Source: DATIXD01 sp035518875
GTDB taxonomy: Bacteria > Pseudomonadota > Gammaproteobacteria > Methylococcales > Methylococcaceae
Direction: 5' to 3'
Length of the DNA stretch: 11,332 bases
NCBI GenBank assembly: GCA_035518875.1
Contig: DATIXD010000010.1
Coordinates: 1-11,332, forward strand
A program made the position numbers and the translations under genes. Shown piece by piece: positions 8,058 to 11,332 of the stretch (position 1 is the stretch's first letter; each line of letters opens with the position of its first letter). The notes under the pieces are model-generated. The model was not told the DNA's origin. It made no database searches and was given only the letters and a program-made list of their open reading frames with translations.

Positions 8058-9383
8058 TCACAGGATATAGCGGCTCAAATCCTCGTCCTGGGCCAGCTCG
8101 CCCAACTGCTTGTCCACGTAAGCGGCGTCGATCACTATGGTCTGGCCTTCGAAATCGGCCGCCGCAAAGGAGACGCTTTCCAGCAGCCGCTCCAATACGG
8201 TGTGCAAACGGCGAGCACCGATGTTTTCGGTGCGTTCGTTGACGTCCCAACTGATCTCGGCGATGCGCACGATGCCATCTTCCTCGAACTCGAGCGCCAC
8301 CCCCTCGGTGGCCAACAGCGCCGCATACTGCTCGGTCAGCGAGGCGTCCGGCTCGGTCAGAATGCGGACGAAATCCGCCGCCGACAGCGCATCCAGCTCC
8401 ACGCGAATCGGGAAACGCCCCTGCATCTCGGGGATCAGGTCGGACGGCTTGGACAAGTGGAACGCGCCGGATGCGATGAACAGGATATGATCGGTGCGGA
8501 TCATGCCATACTTGGTACTCACCGTACTGCCCTCCACCAGCGGCAGCAGATCCCGTTGCACGCCTTCGCGGGATACGTCCGGGCCACCGTAATCGGAGCG
8601 CTTGCAGATCTTATCGATCTCGTCGATGAAGACGATGCCGTTCTGCTCCACGGCTTCCACGGCACGCAGCTTGATGTCTTCCTCGTTGACCATCTTGGCG
8701 GCTTCCTCTTCGCGCAACACCTTCAACGCGTCCTTGATGCGGAGCTTGCGTGTCCGCTTGCGACCGGCGCCCATGTTCTGGAACAGCCCCTGAAGCTGGC
8801 TGCTCATTTCTTCCATGCCCGGCGGGGCCATGATTTCCACGCCCAGGGCCGCGGCCTGAACCTCGATTTCGATTTCCTTCTCGTCCAGCTCACCGCCCCG
8901 AAGCTTCTGGCGCAATTTCTGCCGGGTCGGCGACTCGCCAGCGCCTTCCGCGCCGGACCAGCCTTCGGCCGAGGGCAAGAGCACGTCGAGCACCGCTTCC
9001 TCGGCTGCCTCCTCGGCGCGGGATTGCACCTTGAGCAGTTCCGCCTGCCGGGTCATCTTCACCGCGGCATCGACCAGGTCGCGCACGATGGAATCCACGT
9101 CGCGCCCGACATAGCCGACCTCGGTGAACTTGGTGGCCTCCACCTTAATGAAGGGCGCATGGGCGAGCCGCGCCAGCCGGCGGGCGATCTCGGTCTTGCC
9201 GACACCCGTGGGACCGATCATCAGGATGTTCTTAGGGGTGATCTCGTCGCGCAAGTCCGCGCCCACCCGCGCACGCCGCCAGCGGTTGCGCAGGGCGATG
9301 GCGACCGCACGCTTGGCGGCGGCCTGGCCGATGATGTGTTTGTCCAGTTCGTGGACGATTTCTCGGGGGGTCATCTGGGTCAT
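8058..9383 (-). CDS. hslU: ATP-dependent protease ATPase subunit HslU (ClpY)
   Basis: AAA+ unfoldase ring that feeds substrates to the HslV peptidase. The 441-aa product (E. coli 443) has Walker A GPTGVGKT (57-64), the pore loop GYVG (90-93) and an intermediate domain (about 110-245) rich in charged residues. Walker B is IVFIDEID (250-257), and the arginine-bearing ENIGARRLHTVLERL segment lies near the end. The tail EDLSRYIL is the C-terminal peptide that docks into HslV. The start is the ATG at 9383, which overlaps the hslV stop by four bases (ATGA) and gives MTQMTPREIVHELDKHIIGQ like E. coli. A longer upstream in-frame ATG (9518) would overlap hslV by 139 bases and lacks homology. Translational coupling with hslV is expected. 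Confidence 0.97.
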   Translation of the reverse strand: MTQMTPREIVHELDKHIIGQAAAKRAVAIALRNRWRRARVGADLRDEITPKNILMIGPTGVGKTEIARRLARLAHAPFIKVEATKFTEVGYVGRDVDSIVRDLVDAAVKMTRQAELLKVQSRAEEAAEEAVLDVLLPSAEGWSGAEGAGESPTRQKLRQKLRGGELDEKEIEIEVQAAALGVEIMAPPGMEEMSSQLQGLFQNMGAGRKRTRKLRIKDALKVLREEEAAKMVNEEDIKLRAVEAVEQNGIVFIDEIDKICKRSDYGGPDVSREGVQRDLLPLVEGSTVSTKYGMIRTDHILFIASGAFHLSKPSDLIPEMQGRFPIRVELDALSAADFVRILTEPDASLTEQYAALLATEGVALEFEEDGIVRIAEISWDVNERTENIGARRLHTVLERLLESVSFAAADFEGQTIVIDAAYVDKQLGELAQDEDLSRYIL

Positions 9384-9943
9384 GATTGCGCCGGATCGTC
9401 TGTCCGGATGTCTAATTCTTCGATGGTCAGATTGTGATTGGTATAAATACAGATGTCGGCGGCAATGTGCAGGGATTTTTCGACGATGTCGCGGGCACCG
9501 AGTTCGGTGTTTTCCCAAAGGGCGCGCGCCGCCGACTGGGCGAAAGGCCCGCCGGAACCGATGGCAATGAGGCCGTTTTCCGGCTCAATGACGTCACCGG
9601 TGCCGGAAATGATCAGCGAGGCCTTGGCATCGGCCACGGCCAACAAGGCTTCGAGCCGCCGCAACATGCGATCGGTGCGCCAGTCCTTCACCAGTTCCAC
9701 CGCCGCCTTGGTCAGATTGCCGCGCTGCTTTTCCAGCTGGCCCTCGAACCGCTCGAACAGGGTAAACGCGTCCGCCGTGGCCCCGGCGAACCCGGCCAGC
9801 ACACGTCCGTGATAAAGCCGCCTCACCTTGCGGGCATTGCCCTTCATGACGGTATTGCCCAAAGTCACCTGACCGTCGCCGCCGAGGACGACCGTATCGC
9901 CCCGGCGCACCGAAACGATCGTCGTGCCGTGAAAAGTCTCCAC
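9380..9943 (-). CDS. hslV: ATP-dependent protease peptidase subunit HslV (ClpQ)
   Basis: Threonine peptidase related to the proteasome beta subunit; twelve copies pair with HslU. After a short leader (VETFHG) comes TTIVSVRR. The first Thr is the nucleophile exposed by processing, and D17 and K33 counted from it are present (GGDGQ and ARKVRRL), as expected for the active site. Further matches are GFAGATADAFTLFERFE, AVELVKDWRTDRMLRRLEA, IAIGSGGPFAQSAARAL and DICIYTNHNLTIEEL. The start is probably GTG at 9943, with AGCAGG about 8 bases upstream; a TTG two codons earlier is an alternative. A frame reading up to an ATG at 10081 adds 46 residues unlike HslV and overlaps the transposase-like remnant, so it is rejected. 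It heads the run to ubiB. An AT-rich TAAAAT at 9981-9976 is a possible -10 element, without a good -35 box. Confidence 0.96.
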   Translation of the reverse strand: METFHGTTIVSVRRGDTVVLGGDGQVTLGNTVMKGNARKVRRLYHGRVLAGFAGATADAFTLFERFEGQLEKQRGNLTKAAVELVKDWRTDRMLRRLEALLAVADAKASLIISGTGDVIEPENGLIAIGSGGPFAQSAARALWENTELGARDIVEKSLHIAADICIYTNHNLTIEELDIRTDDPAQS

Positions 9944-9978
9944 TATCAAAACCTGCTTTTGTAAAAAGAGGCGAAATT

Positions 9979-10161
9979 TTACACAATTTGGCCGCCGGGG
10001 GCTGCTTTTTCTGCCTTCGAGAGAACAGCGGGCATCGTCACGCGTCGCCTTTTCACGCCATCTGCCAAAACCAGTTTCCATTGCTTGCTGCTCAACTTCA
10101 TCGCTATGTATAGTACCGCCTTAGCCGCGTTATCTTGACCCCGAAGGGTCGCTGCTTTCAT
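9979..10161 (-). pseudogene. Possible N-terminal remnant of an IS110-type transposase
   Basis: A 60-codon frame on the minus strand, MKAATLRGQDNAAKAVLYIA then MKLSSKQWKLVLADGVKRRR. The stretch LYIAMKLSSKQWKLVLADG resembles the start of the RuvC-like DEDD domain in a subgroup of IS110 transposases that read like LALELSxKxWKLAFSDG. Such proteins run over 300 residues; here the resemblance stops after about 45 residues and the frame ends. The position where the first catalytic acid would stand reads K, which would fit decay. It ends 35 bases before the hslV start, in the same orientation. The assignment rests on remembered family appearance only; a small orphan protein is the alternative. Confidence 0.4.
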
Positions 10162-10340
10162 CTGCGGTCTCTTTCGTTTGGGTTATTGAGTTCACCTGAA
10201 GTCAGCCAAAAGCGACCATTCATAGCATCTATCTTTAAGCCAGAGCCATTGACGAACTGCAAATGGCCCAGGACCCCATTCTGCAGCGTATCGGGAACAT
10301 TCCGGAGAATGGGGTCTGGAATACCTGTGAACCCAGCGAT
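10158..10340 (-). other. Open reading fragment without a good start, possibly the tail of a broken gene
   Basis: From the stop at 10343-10341 a minus-strand frame stays open for 60 codons and ends in TGA at 10160-10158, sharing ATGA with the start of the transposase-like remnant. It has no plausible start codon near its beginning. Its composition (FVNGSGLKIDAMNGRFWLTS, then GELNN) looks protein-like, but I do not recognise a family. It spans the inverted repeat at 10272-10316, which argues against an intact gene. Confidence 0.2.
10272..10316. repeat. 11-bp perfect inverted repeat, possible extended hairpin
   Basis: GACCCCATTCT (10272-10282) is repeated inverted as AGAATGGGGTC (10306-10316) with 23 bases between. 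The intervening CGGGAACATTCCGG is itself nearly palindromic, and the outer flanks (CCAG / TGG) continue the pairing with one bulge. No T-run follows on either strand, so this is not an obvious terminator. It lies in the gene-poor stretch between hslV and the KAP gene and may be a REP-like or MITE-like remnant. Confidence 0.6.
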
Positions 10341-10406
10341 CTAGTGCTGATTGGTTTTTCCTAATTTCAATTTGCAAACGGCCATTGGACAACAGGCAAG
10401 GAATAA

Positions 10407-11332
10407 ATGGCAGAGATACCACGATTCAATTTGCTAAGTGACGATCCGACGGAGCAGGACCAATTGGGCAGGGGCTATTTGGTCGAAGAGCTCGGTCGAC
10501 GCATACGACATTGTCCGACGCCTCTGGTGATCGGCGTTCACGGGGACTGGGGCACCGGCAAGACCAGTTTCCTCATGCAATTGCGCCGTTATCTGGACGA
10601 CGACTCACAGAAAGTTCCGGCCGTAACAGTCTGGTTCGATGCCTGGCGCTATCAGCATGAACCCGTTCCGGTCGTGGCCCTACTCGCGGCCATACGTGAT
10701 CAATTCGGTGCGCTTGCCAGAACCAAGAAGTGGCTACAGAAGATGGGCGATGTGACGGTGCGCAGCCTCCTGGCGATGATGACGGATATCGGGAAGTTCA
10801 TTCAGTTTGAGGTCATGCCGGATGCCGCCAAGATCCAGGGCTTCGGTGAGCAATGGGAGAAACGCAATCTCGCCGACCGGCTCCAAACGGATACCGTTCA
10901 AGATATCCTGAAGGGTGCCGTGGCAACTCTCTTGAAAGGCGTGGATGGGAAGGCCATCACGCGTCGCGTGGTCGTCTTCATCGACGATCTGGACCGATGC
11001 GAACCGGAGGCGGCGTATCGGCTGCTGGAAGGTGTCAAGGTTTACCTCCGTTTGGACCACTGCGTCTTCGTGCTAGGCATGAATCAGCGCGCCGTTGAAG
11101 ATGCCATCGCGACGCGCCTGCCAAAAAGCCTGGACAAGCAGCAAGGAGTGACGCGTATTCGCGCGGCGGCCTATCTGGAAAAAATCTGTCAAAACGTTTG
11201 GCGGCTCCCAGCAATTCTCATTTTGAAAGATCAGCCCCGCATAAACTGCTGGACAAAACCGCGCCGCTTCCGTATAACAGCATGGGAGGCCCACAAACAA
11301 CCAAGCGGCGACATTGGCCTATCCGTTTCGAG
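10407..11332 (+). CDS. KAP-family P-loop NTPase (runs off the right edge, 3' part doubtful)
   Basis: Plus-strand gene starting at ATG 10407 behind AAGGA, open for 308 codons to the window edge. Residues 46-53 are Walker A (GDWGTGKT). FDAWRYQHE (78-85) is the conserved post-P-loop segment of KAP proteins. VVVFIDDLDRCEPE (188-201) is Walker B with the hallmark IDDLDRC. VFVLGMNQRAVEDAI (220-234) is the sensor-like strand, and AAAYLEKICQNVWRLP (253-268) the usual helix after it. No membrane segment is evident between Walker A and B, unlike many KAP members. Bacterial KAP NTPases include F-plasmid PifA, which blocks phage T7, and occur in mobile and defence contexts; the role here is unknown. After residue ~268 the sequence stops resembling the family, suggesting a frameshift or divergence. 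It is divergent from hslVU across a remnant-bearing gap. Confidence 0.85.
   Translation, partial: MAEIPRFNLLSDDPTEQDQLGRGYLVEELGRRIRHCPTPLVIGVHGDWGTGKTSFLMQLRRYLDDDSQKVPAVTVWFDAWRYQHEPVPVVALLAAIRDQFGALARTKKWLQKMGDVTVRSLLAMMTDIGKFIQFEVMPDAAKIQGFGEQWEKRNLADRLQTDTVQDILKGAVATLLKGVDGKAITRRVVVFIDDLDRCEPEAAYRLLEGVKVYLRLDHCVFVLGMNQRAVEDAIATRLPKSLDKQQGVTRIRAAAYLEKICQNVWRLPAILILKDQPRINCWTKPRRFRITAWEAHKQPSGDIGLSVS

Noticed and set aside
8025..9437. Plus-strand frame of 470 codons opposite hslU
   Set aside because: Histidine-, glycine- and leucine-rich antisense of a fully conserved HslU; no domain seen.
8058..9518. Longer HslU starting at 9518
   Set aside because: The extra 45 residues overlap hslV in another frame, are arginine- and histidine-rich and match nothing in HslU; the ATG at 9383 gives the canonical N-terminus.
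9985..10035. Possible sigma32 promoter for hslVU (CTCGAAGG ... CCCCCGGC on the minus strand)
   Set aside because: The -35 half is fair but the -10 half matches poorly; too weak to list as a feature.
9380..10081. Longer HslV starting at 10081
   Set aside because: The added residues read through the transposase-like remnant in another frame and would put 52 residues before the catalytic threonine.
10135..10422. Small frames on both strands in the hslV-KAP gap (10135-10344 plus, 10192-10422 minus)
   Set aside because: No ribosome-binding site or family resemblance; they overlap each other and the inverted repeat.
10734..11060. Minus-strand frame of 108 codons
   Set aside because: Antisense to the KAP gene across its Walker B region; a shadow.
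1..11332. CRISPR arrays, tRNA or rRNA genes, riboswitches
   Set aside because: No regularly spaced repeats, tRNA-like cloverleaf ends or rRNA signatures were seen on either strand.

Overview
The window looks like a chromosomal segment of a GC-rich gammaproteobacterium. Every core protein reads as a close relative of its E. coli counterpart (SpoT, RpoZ, Pgk, UbiB, UbiJ, UbiE, HslU, HslV). The gene order hslV-hslU-DUF971-ubiE-ubiJ-ubiB and the rpoZ-spoT pair are also gammaproteobacterial habits. A methanotroph-like (Methylococcales) or similar lineage is my guess, but nothing in the window proves it.

Layout. About the first 9.94 kb is one long run of minus-strand housekeeping genes. In transcription order, from right to left, they are: hslV, hslU, a DUF971 gene, ubiE, ubiJ and ubiB (tightly packed, probably one operon). 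Next come a redoxin-fold gene and pgk, with a likely promoter in front and a clear intrinsic terminator behind. Last come rpoZ and spoT; spoT runs off the left edge with only its last few codons missing. The functions are ATP-dependent proteolysis (HslUV), ubiquinone synthesis (UbiE methyltransferase, UbiJ lipid-binding scaffold, UbiB atypical kinase/ATPase), redox, glycolysis or gluconeogenesis, and the stringent response with the RNA polymerase omega subunit.

From about 9.95 to 10.4 kb the character changes. There is no convincing intact gene. What is visible is a short minus-strand reading frame that looks like the decayed N-terminus of an IS110-type transposase placed directly upstream of hslV, a further gene-like fragment, and an 11-bp perfect inverted repeat.

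From 10407 to the right edge, on the plus strand and divergent from hslVU, there is a KAP-family P-loop NTPase gene with intact Walker A and B motifs. It continues past the window, and its last ~130 bases lose resemblance to the family, so it may be frameshifted. This right end looks like the edge of an accessory region. The KAP gene is the only candidate here for a less-described, possibly defence-related system; any partner genes lie outside the window.
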